9,534 nucleotides of DNA from CAYMLL01 sp964390645 (GCA_964390645.1 CAYMLL010000290.1:1-9534), one strand, 5' to 3'; shown: positions 1 through 5,942, numbered from the stretch's first letter. Program-made: numbers and translations. Notes: generated by a model not told the origin, from the sequence alone.

Positions 1-380
1 GACGGTCGTCTTCTCACGAACCTCGTGCCGTTGCCGTCCTCGCTGCACTCCACGACCCTTGCATCGAGATGCAACCCACGCATCCGCACGACAGGGAGGC
101 CGTCACTCGACACCCACGGTGAATCGATGTCGACGCTTTCCACACGGGTGCCCTGCCCGTAGCGGTACGCTGCACCCGTCACTTCGACCTGCGCCCCGTC
201 GGCGAGGATCGCTGCGAGCCGCTCCCGGAGCCGCAGCTCGACCTGCTTCGGGTGCGAGTAGATGCCTCGGAAGGACAGGTACGACAGGAGTCCGACGAGC
301 GCCGACGAATACGCTACCAACCGCAAGATCGGCGGGGTCCGAGCCGGCAGCCATCGCAGCCTGGCGCCCGGATTCTTCAT
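1..380 (-). CDS. Membrane-anchored AsmA-like protein, N-terminal fragment (runs off left edge)
   Basis: The reading frame opens at an ATG (378-380, minus) and stays open for 126 codons to the window edge without a stop, so only the N-terminus is present. The start has a GAGAGGGA ribosome site about six bases upstream. The protein begins MKNPGARLRW, has one predicted membrane helix at about residues 19-37, and continues with an amphipathic helix (about 45-61) and then short beta strands. The order is a membrane anchor, then LRERLAAIL, then a segment like VEVTGAAYRYGQGTRVESVDI, then VVRMRGLHLDARV. It resembles the start of AsmA/TamB-like proteins, which span the periplasm and are linked to lipid transport or envelope assembly. 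That family call is inference from the pattern of a short N-terminus only; any other anchored beta-rich exported protein could look the same. It is divergent from the sigma factor gene, 176 bases away. Confidence 0.6.
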   Translation of the reverse strand, partial: MKNPGARLRWLPARTPPILRLVAYSSALVGLLSYLSFRGIYSHPKQVELRLRERLAAILADGAQVEVTGAAYRYGQGTRVESVDIDSPWVSSDGLPVVRMRGLHLDARVVECSEDGNGTRFVRRRP

Positions 381-556
381 GGGTATTCCCTCTCACTTCG
401 TGTCTGATGAAGAGGGGCAGAATAGCACGTTCGCGACCCTCCAGGGAACGGACGACAGGCTCCGGGGACGGCCCTGCGAGTCCGGACGCTCCCGGGGCGG
501 ACGCAGGGTGTCGGTTTCAGCGCGACGTCGGCCCGGAAACGGGGTTTGAACAGAGG
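381..556. promoter_or_regulatory. Divergent intergenic region between AsmA-like and sigma factor genes
   Basis: This stretch should hold promoters for both flanking genes. On the plus strand there is a GGAAC at 445-449, which is the -35 core favoured by many ECF sigma factors, but I see no matching CGTC-type -10 box at the usual spacing, so autoregulation is not shown. On the minus strand a TATTCT lies about 45 bases before the AsmA-like start, without a good -35. The plus-strand frame stays open through this region, but its third-position G/C content is lower than within the sigma gene, which argues that it is not coding. Confidence 0.35.
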
Positions 557-1351
557 ATGCTGGTGAGCCACGGACTCGACGACGATCCGCAACTCGATCT
601 GCCGACCGGCTCGGAGTCGGGCCGGGAGCGAGCCGAGGACGCTGCGATACCGGCCCCGAGCCCCGAGACCCCATGTTCCAAGCTCGATTCCAGCGATCCC
701 GCGAACGGGCCTTCCGAGGTGGCCCGCCCGGTCGTCCGACACCGCGACGAGCACGGCAAGGGGCTGATGCTCGCCTTTCAGGGCGGCGCCGAGGAAGCCT
801 TCGAGGAGCTCGTTCGTGGCTATCAGGACGCCGTCAAACACTTCCTCTACCGCTACTTGCGCGACCGTCATCGGACCGAGGATCTGACCCAGGAGGTCTT
901 TATCCGCGTCTTCCGCTCGCGGGAGCGTTACGTTCCGACCGCTGGCTTCCGCACCTGGCTGTTCACGATCGCAACCCGGCTGGCACTCAACGAGATTCGT
1001 GGCATCCGCCGTCGACGTCGCGTCTTCGCCGAGTTCGGCGAGGGTCCGGACGACACGACCGAGCCGATCTGGCAGGCGGCTTCCGACCGTCGCCAGCCGG
1101 ACCCGAGCACGCGCGCGGAGCAGCGCGAGCTGGACGAGGTGCTCGGGGACCTCATCGAGGAGCTGCCGCCGAAGCAGCGCGCCGCGGTTTTGTTGAGCCG
1201 CGTCGAGGAGCTGCCCTACAAGGACATCGCTATCGCTCTCGATGTCACCGTCGTGGCCGTGAAGTCGTTGCTGATGCGGGCCCGAGAGACCCTGCGCGGT
1301 CGCGTCGAGCGCTATCTCGACGGTAAGCCCTTGCGAAGAACCACCGAATAA
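557..1351 (+). CDS. ECF-type RNA polymerase sigma factor
   Basis: A sigma-70 family factor of the extracytoplasmic-function type, about 264 residues. Region 2 spans about residues 71-150, with the core-binding segment DLTQEVFIRVF (109-119) and the -10 recognition segment starting FRTWLFTIATRL (131-142). Region 4 spans about 193-252, with a helix-turn-helix from YKDIAIALDV to KSLLMRARETL. Sigma regions 1 and 3 are absent, as expected for ECF factors. The first 70 residues are a low-complexity, probably disordered extension. The frame is open back to base 59, but that part is antisense to the AsmA-like gene and has poorer codon bias, so I place the start at ATG 557. GTG 563 is an equal alternative, because CAGAGG at 551-556 is better spaced for it. 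ATG 767 would cut into region 2. The anti-sigma gene follows 36 bases downstream, very likely in the same operon. Confidence 0.92.
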   Translation: MLVSHGLDDDPQLDLPTGSESGRERAEDAAIPAPSPETPCSKLDSSDPANGPSEVARPVVRHRDEHGKGLMLAFQGGAEEAFEELVRGYQDAVKHFLYRYLRDRHRTEDLTQEVFIRVFRSRERYVPTAGFRTWLFTIATRLALNEIRGIRRRRRVFAEFGEGPDDTTEPIWQAASDRRQPDPSTRAEQRELDEVLGDLIEELPPKQRAAVLLSRVEELPYKDIAIALDVTVVAVKSLLMRARETLRGRVERYLDGKPLRRTTE

Positions 1352-1387
1352 GCCGATGCCATCGAAGCGGCCCTCCAGGAGAGAGCC

Positions 1388-2068
1388 ATGACCGACCGAC
1401 CGATAGACTCGACCCCGGCGACTGACGATCCTTCGCCCGAGCGTCTCGACCTGCTGGTGCCGTACGTGGACGGCGAGCTCGACGTCGCGGAGCGCGAGCG
1501 TGTCGAGGCCTTCTTGTCAACGTCCGCCTCGGCCCGCACACGCGTGCGCCAGCACCGCCTGGTCGCGCGGCAGCTTGCCGCGATGCAGACGCCCGCCGGT
1601 CTCGCCGACGCCGACACGACGCTCGCCGCCGTCGGCCGTCGCCTGCGACGCAGCAGGGTTCTGCGGCTCGCGTCGGTGCTCACCGCGGCCGCGGCGATCA
1701 TTCTGGTCGCACTCCTCGGCCGACGGATGCTCGATGACCCGGATCCGACTGGTCCGGACCCGATCGTCAGGACGCCGGCAGCCAGCGGCGTTTCCGACGT
1801 GGACACGACGGGGTCCCCGGAGGTGTTTCGTGGAGCCTCTCCGGAGGTCGTAACAGCACCGGACGCGCTTCTCGACGACCTCGATGTCCTCGAGGATCTC
1901 CACGACGAGATCGGTCGTCTCGATGGGGATCTCGTCGATCTTCTTGTCGAGGAACTCGCTCTTGACGACTCTTCGAGCGCTGACTCCTCGAGCGACGGGT
2001 TCCCGCCGCTTGATCCTTCGCTACTCGACGTGCTTCTCGAGGAGGAGATTCTCGGAGAGAATCTCTGA
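1388..2068 (+). CDS. Single-pass anti-sigma factor without zinc ligands, with acidic exported tail
   Basis: Probable membrane anti-sigma factor, 226 residues, which would hold the preceding sigma factor inactive at the membrane. An AGGAGAG ribosome site lies six bases before the ATG. The cytoplasmic part (about 1-92) contains LLVPYVDGELDVAERERVEAF, matching the helix pair of the anti-sigma (ZAS) fold. Where zinc-binding members carry H-x3-C-x2-C, this one reads FLSTSASA, so the zinc ligands are missing. One membrane helix lies at about 93-111. The exported tail (112-226) is acidic and low in complexity: by my count 31 Asp/Glu against 5 Arg, net about -26, rich in LLDDLD and LVEEL-like stretches and ending in GENL. 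The call rests on position after an ECF sigma gene and on topology; sequence identity to named families is weak. The next gene begins 29 bases downstream. Confidence 0.8.
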   Translation: MTDRPIDSTPATDDPSPERLDLLVPYVDGELDVAERERVEAFLSTSASARTRVRQHRLVARQLAAMQTPAGLADADTTLAAVGRRLRRSRVLRLASVLTAAAAIILVALLGRRMLDDPDPTGPDPIVRTPAASGVSDVDTTGSPEVFRGASPEVVTAPDALLDDLDVLEDLHDEIGRLDGDLVDLLVEELALDDSSSADSSSDGFPPLDPSLLDVLLEEEILGENL

Positions 2069-2097
2069 TCGCCCGGGAGGAACTGACGGAGCCCGTG

Positions 2098-3330
2098 ATG
2101 TCGAACGCCTGTCTCCTGTCGATCCGAGCCTTCCTGATCCTGGCCCTGACGATGGGCTCGCCCGTGCGCGCCCAGGAGAAGACCGAGGATGAGGCGTCGA
2201 CGCGCGGCCAGCGAAGCGGGGCGCGTGATTCGTCGCGTCGTCAGTCCGAACGCCGGGATCGACCGGCCAGGAGTCGTAGAGGCGGCGGTGCTCGCCCGCA
2301 CGCGGATCGTAACGGTCATCGTGATCGTGCTGGTCAGAGGGATCTTCCGCGTGCTGACGACAGGCGCTCGCGCAATCGTGGCGACCGACGGGAGCGCTGG
2401 AGGGGCTTCGACGACGAGAAGCAGCGTGGCATCCGGGAGCTCTATCGAGGCCTCGAAGACCTGCCTCGGGACAAGCGCGAGAAGCTGTTGAAACGTCTGC
2501 GCGCGATGTCGACTGAACAGCGTCGCGATGCCGCGCGGCGCGCCAAGTCGGACTCGCAGCGTTCGCCCGTCGACCGCGATGCGACCCGCGTGCGCGACGA
2601 CATGCTTCGACGTGTCTGGCGTGATCTGCCGCCCGAGAAGCGTCGAGAGCTCGAGTCGATGGCGCCCGAGAAGCGCCAGGAGCACGTTAGAAGGATGTAT
2701 CGTGAGCGGCGCAAGCGCGCGATGGCGTCGCTCCCGGGGGCCTTGCGAGAGCAGCTCGCAGGGCTCTCCGAGCGCGAGCAGGCGTCACGCCTGCGCCACT
2801 ACCTCGCCGAGAAGCGTGCAGGCGAGGTCTTCGAGAAGACCGAGCTCGACAGGATCCGCTCGCTGCCGCAGCGCGATCTCTTCCGGCTACTGCGTCCGTT
2901 CGCGATCAGGGGCCCTTCCAGGGAAGGAGGTCCTGCAGATCGAGTTCCCAGAGACGGGGGCGGAGGTCGCTCGCGGCGAGGCGGCGACGTGAAGTTGTCC
3001 GGGCGCTCGCGTCCGGAGTTCATCTCCGAGGGTTCATGGAAGCGATGGATGGAGCTCCCGCGCTTTGAGCGGTCCCGGCTCGTGAAGTTCTTCCACGGTG
3101 AGGCGGGCGGGGTCGAGATCCGGCCGAGGAGACGTTCGCCGCGCCCCGGCGCGCGTCGCGGGCCGCCCCCGCACGGGCCGCGGCGAGGTTCTGTCGGCGG
3201 GGGCGAGTCAGGCGCTGGCAGCGACAGAGACACACGTCCTCCGCGACGAGGCGGCGGGGATACCGGTGACCGCAGGGGAGGTTCCCCCGCGAAGTCGAAG
3301 GGTCGTCAACGCCGCAAGGACGGCTCCTGA
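2098..3330 (+). CDS. Secreted, arginine-rich protein with repeated LP...R helices (DUF3106/Spy-like), ECF operon partner
   Basis: A 410-residue protein of unknown function, third in the sigma/anti-sigma operon. A signal peptide covers about residues 1-25 (hydrophobic FLILALTMG, cleavage likely after VRA). ATG 2098 is chosen over GTG 2095 because ACGGAG (2085-2090) is well placed for either and ATG is the stronger start. The mature protein is extreme: about 93 arginines in 385 residues (24 percent), net charge about +49. The first part (26-105) and the last (340-410) are Arg/Gly/Pro-rich and probably disordered. The middle carries five copies of a helical motif, LPxxxRxxL followed by a hydrophobic helix, at about residues 122, 177, 212, 256 and 320. 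This recalls DUF3106 and the LTxxQ helices of CpxP/Spy/CnrX-like periplasmic sensors or chaperones; that link is inference. It may bind the acidic tail of the anti-sigma factor. A nucleic-acid or polyanion-binding role is the main alternative. Confidence 0.78.
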   Translation: MSNACLLSIRAFLILALTMGSPVRAQEKTEDEASTRGQRSGARDSSRRQSERRDRPARSRRGGGARPHADRNGHRDRAGQRDLPRADDRRSRNRGDRRERWRGFDDEKQRGIRELYRGLEDLPRDKREKLLKRLRAMSTEQRRDAARRAKSDSQRSPVDRDATRVRDDMLRRVWRDLPPEKRRELESMAPEKRQEHVRRMYRERRKRAMASLPGALREQLAGLSEREQASRLRHYLAEKRAGEVFEKTELDRIRSLPQRDLFRLLRPFAIRGPSREGGPADRVPRDGGGGRSRRGGDVKLSGRSRPEFISEGSWKRWMELPRFERSRLVKFFHGEAGGVEIRPRRRSPRPGARRGPPPHGPRRGSVGGGESGAGSDRDTRPPRRGGGDTGDRRGGSPAKSKGRQRRKDGS

Positions 3331-3345
3331 TCCGGCTGTGGGTCG

Positions 3346-3372
3346 AAAAAAAAAGGCCCTCCGGTGTGGCCT
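3346..3372 (-). terminator. Intrinsic terminator-like hairpin for leftward transcription
   Basis: Read on the minus strand, AGGCC and GGCCT form a 5-bp stem with a 9-base loop, followed at once by nine T residues (nine A at 3346-3354 on the plus strand). The T tract is strong but the stem is short. The only minus-strand gene that could use it ends about 420 bases upstream, at 3789. It could also act against antisense transcription entering the operon. Confidence 0.45.
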
Positions 3373-3395
3373 CGATTCGACACGTTGTCGTCGAG
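3371..3395 (+). repeat. Bulged inverted repeat after the ECF operon
   Basis: CTCGA tt CGACA cgt TGTCG TCGAG pairs as a 10-bp stem with a two-base bulge and a three-base loop, starting 41 bases after the stop codon of the basic protein gene. No T run follows, so it is not a classical intrinsic terminator. It may protect the 3' end of the operon mRNA. Confidence 0.45.
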
Positions 3396-3445
3396 ACACG
3401 CTACCGGATGGCCTCGCGAAAAGGGGCACGTCTGGCTCCTCGACG

Positions 3446-3460
3446 GACGGGAATCCCGTC
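3446..3460. repeat. Short palindrome GACGGG-AAT-CCCGTC
   Basis: A perfect 6-bp inverted repeat with a three-base centre. It is too short to assign a role, and could be chance in GC-rich sequence. Confidence 0.4.
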
Positions 3461-3485
3461 GCGTGCGAGGTCCGGATCGTGTAGA

Positions 3486-3521
3486 TCCCCCTCCTTCCCT
3501 CTCCCCTCTCTCTCTCTCCTC
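3486..3521. repeat. 36-base pure pyrimidine tract, partly (CT)n
   Basis: Every base from 3486 to 3521 on the plus strand is C or T, including an unbroken CT alternation near 3505-3518. The complementary strand is therefore pure purine with several GGAG-like motifs. Such homopurine-homopyrimidine runs can form triplex (H-DNA) structures and slip during replication. It lies in a convergent non-coding gap. Confidence 0.8.
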
Positions 3522-3583
3522 GTTTCCCGGACTCCGTCACTCGCAGGACGAGCGTCAGATCCGAAGCACGATACTATCACACC

Positions 3584-3629
3584 AAGACGCTTCTCGTAAC
3601 CGCACGGCAGGCGTACCCCGCGTCTTTTT
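3584..3629 (+). terminator. Possible intrinsic terminator for rightward transcription (ECF operon)
   Basis: AAGACGC (3584-3590) pairs with GCGTCTT (3620-3626) and is followed by a T run ending at 3629. Inside the 29-base loop, GTA/TAC and CGC/GCG can extend the fold. It lies about 250 bases after the basic protein stop codon and about 160 bases before the VWA gene's stop. The long loop makes this a moderate call. Confidence 0.35.
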
Positions 3630-3788
3630 GGCGAGTCACTCACAAAGAGAGAGTATCGGTGAGCGGTGCGTCGGTTGTTCAGGCGCGGTCAGAGCGGGTG
3701 TCTCCCTGTCCGCGAAGATGTCGTGCGTCGACCGGAGAGCCGTTTGACGCGTGAGCCCGCTGCCCGCGATGCGCCCCCGGATAACTCA

Positions 3789-5567
3789 CTAACGTTCGAC
3801 GAAGACGCCGAAGTGCTCGTCCGCGAGCTTCCGTAGAAACTCCTTCTCCTTCGTCTTCAGGTGAAAACCGATCGTGTTGATTTTCACACAGCGCACACGG
3901 TTCAACTTTCGCATGCGTGCGAGGATCACGTCCATGCCGGAGGTCTCGACAGGTGTCGGAGCACCGTCGGACAGCAGATAGATCGTGTCGACGTCCTCGT
4001 TCGCGAAGGCCTGGTCCAGGGCCTTCAGCATGTAGGTCTGACCCTGCGGCCGGCACTCGTCGACGAAGGCGATGGCCTTCGTGCGCGTTGGCTCGTCGAG
4101 TTTCTTCAGCCGCTTCGCGTCACCTCCGAGAGCGTCGCGGATGAAGTCGCGAATGTCGCTCTCGAAGCGGATGATGTCGAAGCTCTTGCCGAGCGGCAGC
4201 CCGTAGAGCGCTTTCTTCAGCTGCTCCTTGGCGACGGCGATCTTGCTCTTCTTTCGCTTGGTCACCTTGGCAGGTCCCACGGGCGTTGTCCGGCCGCTCT
4301 TGGCCTGGCGCCTCGTGATCGGAACGTACTCCTCCATCATGCTCTCGGAGGTGTCGATGACGAACGTGAAGTTGTTCGACAGGATGCGCAGACCGTGATA
4401 GGCGACGGTCTTCTGGTCGAGCTGCTGCTTCTGCTTCAGCGCTGCGAACTCGTCCGCGCCGAGCATTTCGAAGGTCCGTAAGTTGGTTCCCTTCGTCTGC
4501 CACCACCCTTCCCATTGGAAAGTCGACGGGCCGAAGTCCTCACCCGTCAGACGTGTCAATGCGTCGAGTATGTCGTCCTTGACCCGCCCTTCGGCTGCGT
4601 CGATCCTCTGGATGAGCGGAAGCAGCACCTCCTTGCCCCCACGGCGAAGCAGCACGCGTACGGCCGTGATCTGGACGCGTCGGTCCGGATCCTCGAGCGC
4701 ATTCGTCGCGTACTTGAGGATCTTCTTGTGCTTCAGGCGCGCGAGCGTGCGCAGGCTGAGGAGACGTACCTGCCAGTGGCGGCTCTTCACCCCCTTCTCG
4801 AAGAGCTTGCGCTGGCGTGGACCGCCCTGGGTGAGGAGCAGGCTCATCGCCGCGGTCTGCACTTCCGCCGACTTGTGGCGAAGGAGCTTCGTCGCGACGC
4901 TGACCAGCTTGCGGTCGGCGACCTCCTCCAGGCTCTCGAGGATGGTGACCATCGCCTCGGAGTCCGTCCCCGGCCCCGGCCGCAGGAGCTCGCTGACGAG
5001 CACGTTGACGCGCAAAGGGTTCTCGAACTTCGCGACCGCCCCCAACACCCGGCGCCACGTCTCCTTGTACTTTCGGAGTCCCTGCGCCTTCAGCCCGGTG
5101 CGCACGAACCACTGCTCGGCCTTGCCGTCGAGAGAGTTCTCGAGCGCCTCGGCGACGGCGGTGACGTCGAACGAGCTCTTCGACAGGAGCGGCAACCCTT
5201 CCAGGATGACGTACTTGATCGCGGCCTCGGTGCCGATCTTGCCGAGGACTTTCGTCGCCTCCATGTGGATTCCCGGGTTGTCCTCGCTCGTGTAGAGTCC
5301 GCCGAGGAACTGGACCGTCCTGGAGCACGGCGCATTCGCAAACTCGCTGAGCGTCAGGAGGCGGTCCTGGATCTCCCCGTCGCGAGATTCGTCCCAGCGC
5401 TTCTTGATGACCTCGAAGGCCTTCTCGGCCGCGATCGTCTTGTCGTCGTCCTTGTCCTTCCTTCGCTCCCCGAACGCCGGGGAGATCGTGGCTGGGTGCG
5501 CCGAAGGACCGGAAACGCAAAGGCCGAGTACTGCGAAACCGATCACGGCGAGGTGGCGACGTGACAT
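3789..5567 (-). CDS. Secreted HEAT-repeat and von Willebrand factor A domain protein
   Basis: A 592-residue exported protein of unknown specific role. The frame is open back to 5816, but the start is placed at 5567 because this ATG begins a signal peptide (MSRRHLAVIGFAVLGLCVSG, cleavage probably around residues 22-26) and has GGAG eight bases upstream. Residues about 45-345 are alpha-helical HEAT/ARM-like repeats, with units such as AEVQTAAMSLLL and RRVQITAVRVLLRRGG. They end in an LTGEDFG...WEGWW segment. Residues about 400-590 are a VWA domain with an intact metal-binding MIDAS: D405-T-S407-E-S409, T511 and D534 (LLSDGAPT). A lysine-rich insertion lies at about 430-450. Intact MIDAS domains usually bind a protein ligand through Mg2+; HEAT repeats act as scaffolds. 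Together they suggest an envelope protein-protein interaction role, but no partner is encoded beside it. No lipobox was seen. Confidence 0.9.
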   Translation of the reverse strand: MSRRHLAVIGFAVLGLCVSGPSAHPATISPAFGERRKDKDDDKTIAAEKAFEVIKKRWDESRDGEIQDRLLTLSEFANAPCSRTVQFLGGLYTSEDNPGIHMEATKVLGKIGTEAAIKYVILEGLPLLSKSSFDVTAVAEALENSLDGKAEQWFVRTGLKAQGLRKYKETWRRVLGAVAKFENPLRVNVLVSELLRPGPGTDSEAMVTILESLEEVADRKLVSVATKLLRHKSAEVQTAAMSLLLTQGGPRQRKLFEKGVKSRHWQVRLLSLRTLARLKHKKILKYATNALEDPDRRVQITAVRVLLRRGGKEVLLPLIQRIDAAEGRVKDDILDALTRLTGEDFGPSTFQWEGWWQTKGTNLRTFEMLGADEFAALKQKQQLDQKTVAYHGLRILSNNFTFVIDTSESMMEEYVPITRRQAKSGRTTPVGPAKVTKRKKSKIAVAKEQLKKALYGLPLGKSFDIIRFESDIRDFIRDALGGDAKRLKKLDEPTRTKAIAFVDECRPQGQTYMLKALDQAFANEDVDTIYLLSDGAPTPVETSGMDVILARMRKLNRVRCVKINTIGFHLKTKEKEFLRKLADEHFGVFVER

Positions 5568-5666
5568 CCGGGGTTCTCCAGGCAAGGCGTTGCCGACCGG
5601 TAGGACCCACGAGGCGACCCCGAGTGGACCGAGTATCCGCTTCACCGGCAAGGCGACGAACCGCCA

Positions 5667-5716
5667 GCTTCGGCACCGGACGGCCGAAGCACCCGCCTGC
5701 GGCCGTGGCTGCAGGC
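5667..5716 (-). repeat. Two tandem hairpins in the likely 5' leader of the VWA gene
   Basis: GCTTCGGC (5667-5674) pairs perfectly with GCCGAAGC (5683-5690) across an 8-base loop. Four bases on, GCCTGC (5695-5700) pairs perfectly with GCAGGC (5711-5716) across a 10-base loop. They lie 100-150 bases before the VWA start codon and would be transcribed if the promoter is near 5800. No T run follows on either strand. Confidence 0.6.
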
Positions 5717-5800
5717 GTGCCTTGCCAGAATCGCGTCGACTCGTTCTCACGACGGTGTCTTGTGGATTATCCCGGGTCAAGGTTCCTCGGCGGGCAGCCG

Positions 5801-5829
5801 ATAGTAAGTCTGTCACATGTCAGTTTCAT
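5801..5829 (-). promoter_or_regulatory. Weak candidate sigma-70 promoter for the VWA gene
   Basis: On the minus strand ATGAAA (5829-5824) and TACTAT (5806-5801) are separated by 17 bases; each matches the sigma-70 consensus at four of six positions. This would give a leader of roughly 230 bases. Matches of this quality occur by chance. Confidence 0.22.
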
Positions 5830-5897
5830 CATGGGCCTTCGGCTTTTCCCCTCTCGGTCGAAGGCCTTTTTTTTGTCCACTGACATCTGGTTGTCAG
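5811..5897. promoter_or_regulatory. Cluster of four TGTCA/TGACA cores flanking a terminator
   Basis: TGTCA occurs at 5811-5815, 5818-5822 and 5892-5896, and its complement TGACA at 5881-5885. ATGTCAGT (5817-5824) and ACTGACAT (5879-5886) form a perfect 8-bp inverted repeat around the terminator. CTGACA (5880-5885) can also pair with TGTCAG (5892-5897) across a six-base loop, so the two pairings exclude each other. By a simple estimate about 0.2 such five-base cores would be expected in this length. They could be protein-binding half-sites or alternative RNA pairings. Confidence 0.45.
5834..5874 (+). terminator. Strong intrinsic terminator on the plus strand with no upstream plus-strand gene
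   Basis: GGCCTTCG (5834-5841) pairs perfectly with CGAAGGCC (5859-5866) and is followed directly by eight T residues (5867-5874). The 17-base loop is unpaired. No run of A precedes the stem, so it works only rightward. The nearest plus-strand protein gene upstream ends at 3330. It therefore ends either a small RNA transcribed from this region or a prematurely stopped leader of the gene at 6131. Confidence 0.8.
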
Positions 5898-5912
5898 ATC
5901 AGGGCCGTTTGA

Positions 5913-5942
5913 GAGCCGGCGGTCTTGAAGCCGCGCCGGCTC
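5913..5942 (+). repeat. GC-rich hairpin in the leader of the gene at 6131
   Basis: GAGCCGGC (5913-5920) pairs perfectly with GCCGGCTC (5935-5942) across 14 bases, and a further GG/CC pairing inside is possible. No T run follows, so it is not a terminator. Confidence 0.55.

Larger units (their letters stand above)
3331..3788. other. Non-coding convergent gap with hairpins and pyrimidine tract
   Basis: No convincing gene lies in these 458 bases. Several short frames are open, but none has a ribosome site, sensible codon bias or a recognisable product. It contains, in order: a terminator-like hairpin for leftward transcription, a bulged hairpin, a short palindrome, a 36-base pyrimidine run, and a weaker terminator-like hairpin for rightward transcription. 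The stretch 3630-3788 holds nothing that I can name. Confidence 0.6.

Noticed and set aside
381..556. Autoregulated ECF promoter based on GGAAC at 445-449.
   Set aside because: No acceptable -10 element lies 15-18 bases downstream, so it is noted but not called.
1312..2685. Long open frame of 457 codons on the minus strand, opposite the anti-sigma and basic protein genes.
   Set aside because: It is antisense to two genes with ribosome sites, signal or membrane segments and sensible order. Its product is Ser/Arg/Thr-rich with no domain, typical of a shadow frame in GC-rich DNA.
4515..5564. Plus-strand open frame of 349 codons opposite the VWA gene.
   Set aside because: Antisense shadow of a gene with clear HEAT and VWA motifs; the product is Leu/Arg/Glu-rich low complexity.
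5568..5816. N-terminal extension of the VWA protein by 83 residues (start at 5816).
   Set aside because: It would bury the signal peptide inside the protein; the ATG at 5567 has a ribosome site directly upstream.
5811..5897. Terminal inverted repeats of a small insertion element, from the ATGTCAGT/ACTGACAT pair.
   Set aside because: Only 8 bp long and 54 bases apart, enclosing just a terminator, with no target-site duplication seen. Regulatory or RNA structure fits better.
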